35,794 nt of DNA, from positions 1 through 35,794 of the forward strand of contig JANWYJ010000076.1 of the NCBI GenBank assembly GCA_025055115.1, read 5' to 3'. The position numbers and the translations under genes are program-made. The DNA is from Gemmata sp. Lineage in GTDB: Bacteria; Planctomycetota; Planctomycetia; Gemmatales; Gemmataceae. Below the pieces are notes generated by a model that was given only the letters and a program-made list of their open reading frames with translations, ran no database searches and had not been told where the DNA came from. How positions within the stretch are numbered: position 1 is the first letter of the stretch; each line of letters starts with the position of its first letter. Of this stretch, positions 1-7,841 are shown in pieces.

Positions 1-731
1 TGACCCATATTGCCTTTGCGTCGCTGTGGGTGTTGCCGGTAATCGCCGCTCGACCCAGCGTGCGCTGTGGTTACGCGGTCGTTTCGGGGGCGCTGCACCT
101 GGTATTGTCGTATGTGTTCAACTACCGCTGGGTGAACACCCCGCCCAACGGAGTCGATGGTGGCCCATTGGGGTTTCTCACTTGGTCGATCCCCCTTCTG
201 GCGGGCACACTGGCCTCTGATGCGTACCAGGCCATCCCCGACCGCTGGCGGTTGGCAATCCGCTTGGGGGGGGCGGGCCTGGCAGTGATGGTTGTGGCGT
301 ATGGTCTTTCCTGCCTTCATCTTGCGCCTTCCGACATCGACCAGTGGCAATTCCGCGTCACCGTGTCGGCAGTCCCTTGGCCGCTGACCCCTGTGGATGC
401 CAAACCACCGACCAACGACCTGTTCACCATGAGCCAGCGCTCCGGCAGCCTCACCTACACGCTCTTTGGGGCGGGGGTCGCGCTGACTGTGTTGGCGCTG
501 TTTGTGGTCGTGTCTGATCTGGGCCGGTGGCAGGTCGGCCTGTTCCGGACGTTTGGCTCGAATGCATTGATCAGTTATGTCATTCACGATGTCGTCTTTA
601 GTTCGGTGAAAGCGTTCGTGCCGCGGGATGCCCCCCTGTGGTACGTCGGGGTGAGCTGTACCGTGGCGATTGGGATTTGCTACCTTTTTGTGCGTTCTCT
701 GGAGAAGCAGAAGATTTATGTGAAGCTCTAG
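1..731 (+). CDS. Acyltransferase-like membrane protein (HGSNAT/DUF5009-like), 3' part
   Basis: The frame is open from the first bases of the window (base 3) to the TAG at 729-731, so the gene very probably starts upstream and only about 242 C-terminal residues are visible. A GTG at base 30 is possible but has no ribosome binding site. The protein has several hydrophobic membrane spans, a segment reading GPLGFLTWSIPLLAGTLASD, and a final region with FGSNALISYVIHD followed by two more spans. This resembles the C-terminal half of heparan-alpha-glucosaminide N-acetyltransferase-like proteins (DUF5009/YeiB-type), which are common in planctomycetes. In that family these integral membrane proteins transfer acetyl groups to sugars across a membrane. 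The catalytic histidine region would lie in the missing N-terminal part, so the activity cannot be judged here. Confidence 0.6.
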   Translation, partial: THIAFASLWVLPVIAARPSVRCGYAVVSGALHLVLSYVFNYRWVNTPPNGVDGGPLGFLTWSIPLLAGTLASDAYQAIPDRWRLAIRLGGAGLAVMVVAYGLSCLHLAPSDIDQWQFRVTVSAVPWPLTPVDAKPPTNDLFTMSQRSGSLTYTLFGAGVALTVLALFVVVSDLGRWQVGLFRTFGSNALISYVIHDVVFSSVKAFVPRDAPLWYVGVSCTVAIGICYLFVRSLEKQKIYVKL

Positions 732-1090
732 CTATTTCGGGGAAGCTCCGAGCCGTTACCGTGCGCCCTCTTGCCGCTGCCATCGGGTGTCGGTCCTTCG
801 TCGAAGAGGATTGATGGGAAGCTCCGAGCCGCTGCCGTGCGCCCCCCGGTGCCCCGCGCCCGCGGTGGCCGGGAAATACCGATTTTTCTGGCCGTTGTGT
901 TCGCAGTGCGAACCCCAAGCGCTCCGCGGCGGCGGCGGCCAGACGGACGGGAGTTTTCTACGGCCAATGGGTAACGATCGAACGCCGCGAACAAGGCTAC
1001 AGCCGCTGAGATGTCGCGCCGATGGGGCGGCAGGCGTCCAAAGGGCTGCCTGAGCGGGTGGGGAAGCCGCCTGTGGACCGAGGCGGCCGC
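732..1090. other. Convergent intergenic region without a convincing gene
   Basis: This 359-bp stretch lies between two convergent genes. Several frames are open here in both directions, as expected for very G+C-rich DNA, but none shows a recognisable domain or a start with a ribosome binding site. Apart from the 29-bp direct repeat nothing functional was identified, and no clear bidirectional terminator was found. Confidence 0.5.
740..844. repeat. Direct repeat, 29 bp, two copies
   Basis: Copies at 740-768 and 816-844 start with gggaagctccgagccg and differ at two positions, with 47 bp between them. They lie just after the stop codon of the acyltransferase-like gene. Confidence 0.8.
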
Positions 1091-2692
1091 TCAGTTGTAG
1101 CGGAGGGCTTCGATGGGATGGATATGGGCGGCCCGGCGGGCCGGATAGAGAGCGGCCAACGTGGTCAGCCCCACGGCAAAAATCATCGAACCAAGCCACA
1201 ACCACTGGGGGAAAATGAAAATTGTGGTGGTGAGCATTTCGCGTTCGCCCATCTGTTGATCCAAAAGCCCGCGGACCCAATCATCGGCCCACACGGCCAA
1301 GCCGCGAGCCAGCGCCAGCCCCACGACGGCCCCCATCAGGCCGATGATTGCCCCTTCGAGTAAAAACAAGGCGAGGATTTGTTGCCGGGTCGCCCCCACG
1401 GCTCGGAGAATGCCAATCTCTTTGGTTCGCTCCAAGACACTGGTGACCAAGGTGTTGGTGATGCCCACCGCCGCCACAAAAAGGGCGATGAAGGCGAACA
1501 GATTCAACCCCGCGGCGATGAGCGTCACCTCGCGCTTGGCGGCGGTGAACCATTTGGCCGCGGAGTAGGTCCGGAAGCCCATGTCTTCGATGGCTTGCAC
1601 CGTCGCCGGGAGGTCGCCCCCGGGTCGGAGGCGCACATCGGCCGACAGAAAGCCGCCGTCGGCGGCCCAGGGCAGTTGGCGGAAGAGGGTTTCGCCGCTG
1701 GGGGGCGGTAGAAAGGCGTGGGCGGTGGCCAGTTCCCAGGGGTCTAACGGGGTACGTTTCTTCCGCTCGGCGCGCGTCAGCAGGCGGACTACGCCACAGA
1801 TGCGGTAGACGCCGCTGGCGATCTTGCCCGAATCGGCGGCCCGTTCGCGGTCCGGGTCGGCGGGTTGTTCGAACAGTTTTTGCAGCTCGAGTTTCTCCGC
1901 AGCGCTCAGTTCGATGAGGTCGAGTTTGTCCCGTAGTAGAGACGTGAGTTTTTCCAGAACCTGCCATTGGCCGCGGGTCAGCTCTTCGGGTGGCTTGTGG
2001 CCCAATAGAGCGCGGGCGAGGGCGAATTGTTGGGTATTCTTGACGCCGCCGACATCGAGTTTCACGCTCAGGCCTAAAATTTTGTCCAGATCGGCATCAT
2101 CACGAAAGCCCAACTGATAGGCGACGAGTTCGGAAACGACCAGCTCGTCGGTCGCCTTCGCCTGGGGCAGTCGGCCGACAATAAGCCGTGGGGTCAGTTC
2201 GTCGAGCGGTCCGCTGATGGTGAAGGCGGGTACGGAAGTATCGGCGGTGTCGGCCCAGATGCGGCCATCGCCGCTGCGGTAGGTGCGGATTTCGGCCACA
2301 TCCGGCAGGGCCGCGATAGCCGCGCAGCGCTCGGGGGTGAGCATCTGGGGCGGCCGAACCAGGCGCTGGGCGGTATAGCGTTCGATGAGGGCTTCGCGGA
2401 GCCGAGCTTTGCGTTGTTCCGACATCTGGCCGAGCACCTGGATTTTCTCCTGCTCGGTTGCGGGAATGCGGCTTTCGTCGGGCAGGGGATCATCGACACG
2501 AACCACAATCCGCCAGAAATCGTCGCGACCTTGAAATTCCGTGTCGATGAAGGCGCGTAATCCCAACCCCAAAGCGCAACTGAACGCCAGCGCGCAGGTG
2601 CCGATGGTCACTCCCACCAACGTGAGGGTGGTGCGCATCTTCTGGCGCCACAACCCGTCCAAGGCCAGACGAACCAAGGCTAGCCGATTCAT
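1091..2692 (-). CDS. ABC transporter permease, MacB/FtsX type
   Basis: The 533-residue product has one N-terminal membrane span (about 20-42), a large extracytoplasmic region (about 45-385) and three C-terminal spans (about 390-412, 437-462 and 497-518). This is the MacB_PCD plus FtsX architecture. Diagnostic motifs are ERTKEIGILRAVGA on the cytoplasmic loop and PARRAAHIHPIEALRYN at the C terminus. Family members couple to a LolD/MacB-type ATPase and transmit ATP hydrolysis to the periplasmic domain, in lipoprotein release, macrolide or peptide efflux, or cell-wall control. No ATPase gene is adjacent in the window; it may lie elsewhere. The ATG at 2692 was chosen over an upstream start at 2797 because MNRLALVRLALDGLWRQKMRT is the normal beginning of the family. 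The extracytoplasmic region seems longer than in MacB and contains a charged, helix-rich stretch. The substrate is unknown. Confidence 0.85.
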   Translation of the reverse strand: MNRLALVRLALDGLWRQKMRTTLTLVGVTIGTCALAFSCALGLGLRAFIDTEFQGRDDFWRIVVRVDDPLPDESRIPATEQEKIQVLGQMSEQRKARLREALIERYTAQRLVRPPQMLTPERCAAIAALPDVAEIRTYRSGDGRIWADTADTSVPAFTISGPLDELTPRLIVGRLPQAKATDELVVSELVAYQLGFRDDADLDKILGLSVKLDVGGVKNTQQFALARALLGHKPPEELTRGQWQVLEKLTSLLRDKLDLIELSAAEKLELQKLFEQPADPDRERAADSGKIASGVYRICGVVRLLTRAERKKRTPLDPWELATAHAFLPPPSGETLFRQLPWAADGGFLSADVRLRPGGDLPATVQAIEDMGFRTYSAAKWFTAAKREVTLIAAGLNLFAFIALFVAAVGITNTLVTSVLERTKEIGILRAVGATRQQILALFLLEGAIIGLMGAVVGLALARGLAVWADDWVRGLLDQQMGEREMLTTTIFIFPQWLWLGSMIFAVGLTTLAALYPARRAAHIHPIEALRYN

Positions 2693-2771
2693 CGTGTGTG
2701 CCACCCCCGAGTGTACCCCGTCAACGAGCAACGGCGCGGTTGGGTTGGGAGGGAATCGCCCAAGCCCCCTG

Positions 2772-2798
2772 TTGGCAAGCCGGCGCGGTTTGTACAAT
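2772..2798 (+). promoter_or_regulatory. Possible sigma70-type promoter for rpsA
   Basis: TTGGCA at 2772-2777 and TACAAT at 2793-2798 resemble -35 and -10 boxes, but the 15-base spacer is short. The position would give a leader of about 145 bases containing the tandem repeat in front of rpsA. This is weak evidence. Confidence 0.3.
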
Positions 2799-2891
2799 TC
2801 TCGTATTCCCTCCCGAAGAAGCGGATCAGGGTGATGCGCCGGGGGGAAAGGTTGGTTGAACTATCCCGTCGCTCCTGATGGTCGGATCGTC

Positions 2892-2951
2892 GGGGCTGTA
2901 GTTTTTCCCACAAATTCACTTGGGGCTGTAGTTTCTCCCACAAATTCACTT
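2892..2951 (+). repeat. 30-bp tandem duplication abutting the rpsA start codon
   Basis: Two units, 2892-2921 and 2922-2951, start with ggggctgtagttt and end in cacaaattcactt. They differ at one base. The second unit runs directly into the ATG at 2952, replacing any recognisable Shine-Dalgarno sequence. Each copy may carry translation-control sequence of the S1 leader, but this is inference. Confidence 0.9.
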
Positions 2952-4760
2952 ATGGTCAATCGTAACCTCCTGCGCCAATTCGACGCTCCCGACGACGATA
3001 TCCCCGAGCTGGACACGCGCTTCCAGGAAGAAATTCACCGCTGGATCGCCAGTGAAGAGCAAGAGTACGAACCCAACAAGATTGTGACCGGCAAGGTCCT
3101 GGAAATCCGCGGCGAGGATGTCGTCGTGGATATTGGCTTCAAATCCGAAGGTATCATCAAACTCGAAGAATGGAAAGAAGAAGGTAGCGATGCGCCGCTG
3201 CCCAAACCGGGTGATACCGTCGAAGTGCTTCTGGAAAGTGCGGAAAGTGAAGACGGCACCATTGCCTTGTCGTACCGCAAAGCCAAGCGACAAAAGGAAT
3301 GGAATGCCATTTTGCAGAAGCACAAAGAAGGCGACGTGGTGACCGGCAAGGTGCTCAAGAAGATCAAAGGGGGCCTGTTGGTCAATATCGGCGTCAATGT
3401 CTTTTTACCGGCCAGCCAGGTCGACATTCGCCGTCCGCAAAGTATCGACGAATACATCGACAAAACGATCGAGTGCGTCATTCTGAAAATCGACGAGCAG
3501 CGGCGCAATATCGTCGTCAGTCGGCGCAAACTGATCGAAGACCGCCGCCGCATTCAGAAAGAAAAGCTGTTGGCGGAATTGGAAGTGGGGCAAATTCGCA
3601 AAGGGGTGGTCAAGAACATCGCCGAATTCGGGGCGTTTGTCGATTTGGGGGGTATCGATGGCCTGTTGCACATCACCGATATGGGCTGGCACCGGGTCAC
3701 CAACCCGCGCGACGTGGTGCAGATCGACCAGGAACTGGAGGTGTACATCCTGCACATCGACCGCGAGAAAGAAAAGATCGCTCTGTCGCTGAAGCACAAA
3801 ACGCCCAGCCCCTGGCAGAACATCGAAGAACGCTATCCGGTGGGCAGCCGGCATATTGGCGAGGTGGTCAACATCATGCCCTATGGGGCTTTTGTCAAAC
3901 TGGAACCGGGTATCGAAGGTTTGGTTCACATTTCGGAAATGTCGTGGGTCAAGCGGATTGCTGACCCCAAGGAGTTGGTGCAAATTGGCGACAAGGTGGA
4001 AGTCCAAGTTTTGAACATCAACCACGAGAAGAAGGAAATCTCGCTGGGGATGAAACAATGCCAGAGCAACCCGTGGGGGGATGTGGCCAAGAAGTACCCG
4101 CCGGGCACCATCATCACCGGCGTGGTCCGCAATCTGACCAACTACGGCGCGTTCATCGAAATCGAGGAAGGCATCGATGGCTTGCTGCACGTTTCCGATA
4201 TGAGCCATGTTCGCAAAATCTCCAACCCTTCGGAAATGGTGCAAAAAGGCCAAAAACTGACCTGTGTCGTCCTGGCCGTCGATCAAGAACGCAAACGGGT
4301 GGCTCTGGGCCTCAAACAAATGGGGCCGGACCCGTGGGAAACCGACATTCCCAACAAGTACAAACCCGGCCAGAAGACCCGCGGCAAGGTCACCAAACTG
4401 ACCAACTTCGGCGTGTTTGTGGAATTGGAAGAAGGCTTGGAAGGCTTACTGCACATCTCCGAGCTGTCCGACGAGAAGATCGAATCGCCGGAAGAAGTGG
4501 TCAAGGTGGGCGATGAGGTCGATGTGAAAGTGCTCCGCGTCGACACCAAGGAACGCAAAATTGGCTTGTCGATGCGGAATATCGACGATCCGACGGTACC
4601 CGACGACGTGCCCGACATGCCGATCGAAGGTCCGGAAGCCGAGAAGGCTATGGAAGCGACCAAAGCGGCCCGCGAAGCCAAAAAGGAGACCCTCCGCGGC
4701 GGCACCGGGGCCAGCGGCCCGCTCTTCCAACTGCCCGGCCAAGACAACAAGGACGCCTGA
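2952..4760 (+). CDS. rpsA: 30S ribosomal protein S1
   Basis: S1 binds mRNA on the 30S subunit and helps load structured or poorly Shine-Dalgarno-equipped messages. The 602-residue product has six S1 OB-fold domains at about 41-110, 126-192, 211-281, 298-368, 383-455 and 470-542. The last four show the classic pattern YGAFV followed by GLLHISEMS. A charged, low-complexity tail follows. The frame extends upstream to 2856, but those extra residues come from the tandem repeat, so the ATG at 2952 (MVNRNLLRQFD) is preferred. No Shine-Dalgarno sequence is visible before it. An intrinsic terminator follows 11 bases after the stop. Bacterial S1 genes are commonly autoregulated through their leader, and the unusual repeated leader here would be the place to look. 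Identification is secure; the exact start is less so. Confidence 0.95.
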   Translation: MVNRNLLRQFDAPDDDIPELDTRFQEEIHRWIASEEQEYEPNKIVTGKVLEIRGEDVVVDIGFKSEGIIKLEEWKEEGSDAPLPKPGDTVEVLLESAESEDGTIALSYRKAKRQKEWNAILQKHKEGDVVTGKVLKKIKGGLLVNIGVNVFLPASQVDIRRPQSIDEYIDKTIECVILKIDEQRRNIVVSRRKLIEDRRRIQKEKLLAELEVGQIRKGVVKNIAEFGAFVDLGGIDGLLHITDMGWHRVTNPRDVVQIDQELEVYILHIDREKEKIALSLKHKTPSPWQNIEERYPVGSRHIGEVVNIMPYGAFVKLEPGIEGLVHISEMSWVKRIADPKELVQIGDKVEVQVLNINHEKKEISLGMKQCQSNPWGDVAKKYPPGTIITGVVRNLTNYGAFIEIEEGIDGLLHVSDMSHVRKISNPSEMVQKGQKLTCVVLAVDQERKRVALGLKQMGPDPWETDIPNKYKPGQKTRGKVTKLTNFGVFVELEEGLEGLLHISELSDEKIESPEEVVKVGDEVDVKVLRVDTKERKIGLSMRNIDDPTVPDDVPDMPIEGPEAEKAMEATKAAREAKKETLRGGTGASGPLFQLPGQDNKDA

Positions 4761-4770
4761 ACCATCCCCG

Positions 4771-4800
4771 AACGCCGCCTCGGGCGGCGTTTCTTTTTCC
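4771..4800 (+). terminator. Intrinsic terminator of rpsA
   Basis: An 8-bp perfect stem (4772-4779 pairing with 4783-4790) has a 3-base loop and is followed by tttcttttt. It lies 11 bases after the rpsA stop codon. Confidence 0.9.
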
Positions 4801-4838
4801 CCCAAAGCCCAGACCTTTTTCCCCCCAAAGCCCAGACC
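4794..4838. repeat. 22/23-bp tandem duplication after the rpsA terminator
   Basis: Units 4794-4815 and 4816-4838 both read as a T-run, a C-run and then aaagcccagacc, differing by one C. The first unit begins inside the T-tract of the terminator, so the duplication copied part of that tract. The rest of the gap up to 5078 shows nothing recognisable. Confidence 0.85.
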
Positions 4839-5078
4839 CCGGCGCAGGAAGTACCCCAGCAGACTTGTGCAATTTTTGTACACCCTATGGGCCTTCGCCA
4901 CGATCTTGTCCTCCTTGGCCAAGAAGGAGTCGGCAAGCCCTGGCGGCGACCCTTTTTGCGCGGCGGACTGCGGGCAGTTCCCTATTGCCAATCGGGGGTT
5001 GCGTGCGTACTTGGTGTCGGAGAGGCTCTTTTCACACCCCTGGGTATTTTTCGGCCTTCTGCCTATCGAGGTGCCACG

Positions 5079-5945
5079 ATGGTTACTGTACGGACAAGCC
5101 GCGCCGCGGCGCTGGTTTTGGCCTTTGTGATCAGTGCCGGGTTATCGTCGCTGTCGGTCAGCGCCCAACCCGGCCAAGATAAGAAGGACCCGGCCAAAAA
5201 ACTGGCTAAGTCCAAACTGAAAGTCATTGTCCCGCAAGACGATGCGATTTTGTTGATCGAAGGCAAGGAAACCAAAGTGACCGGCAAGGAACGGGAATTC
5301 GTCACCCCGGAATTGGAAGTCGGCAAGCTCTACGAATACTCTTTTGAGGTTCGCTGGGAGCCGAACAATTACACGAAGATGACTCGCACCAAGTCGATTG
5401 AGTTCAAAGGGGGCGAGGACATCATCGCCGATCTGAGCAAAGCCGATCCCAAAAACCCCGACAAGGCCGTCATTCGCTGGGTACCCACACCCGACGATAT
5501 TGTCGAAGAAATGATCAAGCTCGCCGGGGTGAAAAAAGGCGATATTGTCTATGAACCGGGTCCTGGCGATGGTCGCGTGCTGATTGCCGCGGTCAAAAAA
5601 GGCGCAGAGAAAGCCGTAGGCATCGAATTGGACGAAAAGAAGGTCGAAGAAGCCCGCGAAGCTATCAAGAAAGCCGGTCTGGAAAAACAAATCACCATCA
5701 TCCAAGGCGATGCTCTCAAAGACCGCGACTACAGCGAAGCGACAGTGGTCTTCTTGTACATGGGCAACGAGTTCAACAATCTGCTGCGGCCGATCCTCGA
5801 AAAGCAACTCAAACCCGGCACGCGCATCGTCTCGCACCGCTTCACGATGGGCGACTGGAAGCCGGATAAGTCCATCGTCGTGACCGGGGCGGATGGCGAC
5901 GAATACATGCTGCACTTGTGGATCATGCCCGAAAAGAAGAAGTAA
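5079..5945 (+). CDS. Exported TIGR03000-domain SAM-dependent methyltransferase
   Basis: The 288-residue product starts with a signal peptide (about 1-29, ending SVSAQ). A beta-sandwich region of the planctomycete TIGR03000 type follows at about 47-120 (VIVPQDDAILLIEGKET, then REFVTPELEVGKLYEYSFEV). The class I methyltransferase domain spans about 135-258. Its SAM-binding motif I is VYEPGPGDGR (158-166), and GIELDEKK supplies the acidic residue at 183 that usually contacts the ribose. The fold predicts methyl transfer from SAM to an unknown acceptor. The oddity is location: SAM is a cytoplasmic cofactor while the signal peptide predicts export. GAGGTG five bases before the ATG at 5079 supports this start over an upstream one at 4887. 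A strong hairpin follows the gene. The protein may be inactive as an enzyme or serve as a binding scaffold. Confidence 0.8.
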   Translation: MVTVRTSRAAALVLAFVISAGLSSLSVSAQPGQDKKDPAKKLAKSKLKVIVPQDDAILLIEGKETKVTGKEREFVTPELEVGKLYEYSFEVRWEPNNYTKMTRTKSIEFKGGEDIIADLSKADPKNPDKAVIRWVPTPDDIVEEMIKLAGVKKGDIVYEPGPGDGRVLIAAVKKGAEKAVGIELDEKKVEEAREAIKKAGLEKQITIIQGDALKDRDYSEATVVFLYMGNEFNNLLRPILEKQLKPGTRIVSHRFTMGDWKPDKSIVVTGADGDEYMLHLWIMPEKKK

Positions 5946-5968
5946 CCGCCCACCACGCCAGCGACAGG

Positions 5969-6000
5969 ACAACCGAGCCACAGCCGGCTCGGTTGTGCTT
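5969..6000 (+). terminator. Hairpin terminator after the methyltransferase gene
   Basis: An 11-bp perfect stem (5969-5979 with 5986-5996) has a 6-base loop. Only a short, mixed T-rich tail follows (gctttcgt), so it may be a weak intrinsic terminator. Confidence 0.65.
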
Positions 6001-6055
6001 TCGTCAACCGGCCCTGCGCTGAATAAAATCCTGCCGGCGCTCGTCTATAAGAATG

Positions 6056-6081
6056 CCGTCGTGACTGCACGACGGTTTTTT
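6056..6081 (+). terminator. Second intrinsic terminator, 25 bases before the next start codon
   Basis: The 8-bp perfect stem (6056-6063 with 6068-6075), a 4-base loop and six consecutive T (6076-6081) make a textbook intrinsic terminator. It lies just upstream of the ribosome binding site of the gene at 6107. It either backs up the hairpin at 5969-5996 or sits in the leader of the downstream gene as an attenuator. Confidence 0.8.
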
Positions 6082-6106
6082 GGCCTTCCCGAAAGAGAGG
6101 ACGTGG

Positions 6107-6661
6107 ATGATTCGCCAACTGATGCTGGGGATGGTGGTGGTGCTTTGCAGCGGGATCGCCACAGCCGCCGACTTGAAGTCGGGTCCGCAAGCCGGCGACA
6201 AAGTGCCCGGTGCGTTCCACCCCTACAACGTCACCGGGGAAGACGCTGGCCAATGTGCCTGCTTGTACTGCAAAGCGGGCGATAGCCCCGTCGTCATGAT
6301 CTTTGCCCGCAGTAGCGACGACCCCAGGATCCAGCAACTTCTCAAAGCTATCGACGCCGAAACCGTCAAAAACGCCAAAGCCGAAATGCACAGCTTTGCC
6401 ATCTTCATGGGCAACAAAGACCAACTCATTCCGCAACTGAAAGAGGTGGCCCAAAAAGCAGAACTGAAAGCCACCATCTTGGCCATCGAAGACAAAGAAG
6501 ACCCCATTCCCGCCAAGTACAACCTCAACCCGCAAGCCGATGTGACGGTCATTCTTTACGTCGATCGCATCGTGAAAGCCAATTACTGCTTTGCCAAAGG
6601 AAAACTCACAGATAACGACATCGCCGCGATCGTCAAGGATGTGGCCAAGATTGTGAAGTAA
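6107..6661 (+). CDS. Exported thioredoxin-like protein
   Basis: The 184-residue product has a signal peptide (about 1-20, cleavage near GIATAAD). The fold resembles the peroxiredoxin/thioredoxin group: GDKVPGAFHPYNVTG, then a cysteine cluster, then the strand SPVVMIFAR, and a late strand ADVTVILYVD. The cluster reads C50-A-C-L-Y-C55, placed after the first strand as in thioredoxins, although it is not a plain CxxC. In this fold such cysteines carry out thiol-disulfide exchange or bind metal, and the extracytoplasmic location fits envelope redox work. GAGAGG six bases before the ATG at 6107 decides the start. It has no operon partner; a terminator precedes it. Similar short exported proteins are frequent in planctomycetes and remain functionally undefined. 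Confidence 0.7.
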   Translation: MIRQLMLGMVVVLCSGIATAADLKSGPQAGDKVPGAFHPYNVTGEDAGQCACLYCKAGDSPVVMIFARSSDDPRIQQLLKAIDAETVKNAKAEMHSFAIFMGNKDQLIPQLKEVAQKAELKATILAIEDKEDPIPAKYNLNPQADVTVILYVDRIVKANYCFAKGKLTDNDIAAIVKDVAKIVK

Positions 6662-7232
6662 CGGTTCTTCTGGGCGGCGGCCGCCCACCGCCTACCCATA
6701 TGGCTGCTCCCGTCTTACGCACACGTCCACTTACGCACACGTCCACCGCGCCTGAAGTTTGTGTTAAGAGGTAACGTGTTCTCCACCCAAACTGGCTGCT
6801 CCCGTCTTGCGCACACGTCCACTGCGCCTCTTGTCCGGTGGATTTTGTGACAAGGACGTTTGCAAAAAATGGACTTGACAAGCGACACTCTCTGACAATA
6901 CGCTCACAGCAAACTTCCCAAACCAACCTGCCTCGAAAGGCGGCGAGAAAGCCACCGACCGGCTCTTGTGCGGCCTGATTCGCATGGTGCGGCCATTTTT
7001 TCCATGCCGCAAAGGAAATTTGGCCCCAAAATTGCTAAAGTTTTGAGAAGTTAAAACCGAAAGCCGACTGCGGTCGTATTAATAACGGATTGTCGGCAAT
7101 GCCGCCATCCAACTTGACGAAAAAATGAAAAAAGACTGAAAGATCGGCTCGGCAATCTTGTACAATCCGAAGTAGGAGCGCCGCGGGAATCATCTCTGAC
7201 CTTCCCCCGGCACGATCCAGGAGGGACATCTC
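6662..7232. other. Long intergenic region before csrA
   Basis: No gene was recognised in these 571 bp. The left half contains direct repeats (separate entry). A TTGACA at 6875-6880 is followed about 17 bases later by a poor -10 (atacgc), and a TACAAT at 7161-7166, 67 bases before csrA, lacks a clear -35. The region just before csrA is A-rich. Promoters for csrA must lie here, but none can be assigned confidently. Confidence 0.5.
6701..6822. repeat. Direct repeats, 30 bp and internal 16 bp
   Basis: Copies at 6701-6730 and 6793-6822 start with tggctgctcccgtctt and differ at one base. The last 16 bases of the first copy are repeated again immediately, at 6731-6746. Confidence 0.85.
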
Positions 7233-7601
7233 ATGCTGGTGCTCACCCGTCGTCCAAGCGAATCAATCATCATCGGCCACAATATCAAAATCACCGTCGT
7301 CAGTGTCGGTCCGGGACGCGTGAAACTGGGCATTGAAGCCCCACCCGAAATCCGCATCGATCGGAAGGAAATCCACGACCGCATCGAGCAATCGGCCGAT
7401 GTCCTGGCGGCGCTGGGTGACACAAACCCTGACCCTCAAAACACTTCCGTTGTTCATGGTCCCGACACGGCCTTCTTGGTACCGGCAGCCACCCCGGACG
7501 CCCCCTCCCGCTCCTCGGCCGCTCAACGGCCTGCCCCCCCGATCCCTCACGGTTCTGACACCCCCGCGACCAACTCCCGACTGCCCCGCAAACCACGCTG
7601 A
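7233..7601 (+). CDS. csrA: Carbon storage regulator CsrA, with a C-terminal extension
   Basis: CsrA is a small dimeric RNA-binding protein that recognises GGA motifs in leader hairpins and usually blocks ribosome loading. Residues 1-50 align without gaps to Escherichia coli CsrA. The RNA-contacting residues are kept: L4, R6, R7 and R44, with GIEAP at 33-37. H43 is replaced by D. After about residue 60 the protein continues with roughly 60 Pro/Ala/Ser-rich residues, making it 122 residues instead of about 60-75. The tail has no recognised domain. A strong AGGAGG lies eight bases before the ATG, and since it contains GGA it is also a candidate autoregulatory site. A second csrA lies 3.5 kb downstream. 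No fliW was found in the window. Confidence 0.93.
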   Translation: MLVLTRRPSESIIIGHNIKITVVSVGPGRVKLGIEAPPEIRIDRKEIHDRIEQSADVLAALGDTNPDPQNTSVVHGPDTAFLVPAATPDAPSRSSAAQRPAPPIPHGSDTPATNSRLPRKPR

Positions 7602-7670
7602 CTGGTTCCCACAAGACCTTTGCTGATTCCATTTACGTTTGCTGATTCTATTGGCTTGATTTCTCAGAAT

Positions 7671-7708
7671 CTCATCCTTCCGCAGAGGAAGCGCTGCGGA
7701 AGGATGAG
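7671..7708 (+). terminator. 15-bp perfect hairpin after csrA
   Basis: Bases 7671-7685 pair perfectly with 7694-7708 around an 8-base loop (aggaagcg). No T-tract follows, so it is either a factor-dependent or weak terminator, or an RNA structure. The loop displays AGGA and the 3' arm contains AAGGATG, both similar to CsrA-binding sequence. Just upstream the 11-mer tttgctgattc occurs twice (7619-7629 and 7638-7648). Confidence 0.6.
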
Positions 7709-7841
7709 TCGTTGAACGGCCGGTTGAGCCGCCCTTCGCCATACCTTTCTTGACCAATACCGATCGTTTTTCGGGGAAGAGTGTTGCCATCGCCGTGCGT
7801 TGGCGTCGTAATAAGAACAAAACGGCCGCGGAGAGAACACC

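Noticed and set aside
756-1280. Minus-strand frame between the acyltransferase-like and permease genes
   Set aside because: Low-complexity Arg/Pro/Ser sequence without motif, overlapping the permease C terminus.
6875-6903. Promoter with TTGACA upstream of csrA
   Set aside because: The -35 box is perfect but the -10 (atacgc) is poor, and it lies 330 bases before csrA with no gene in between; too weak to list as a feature.
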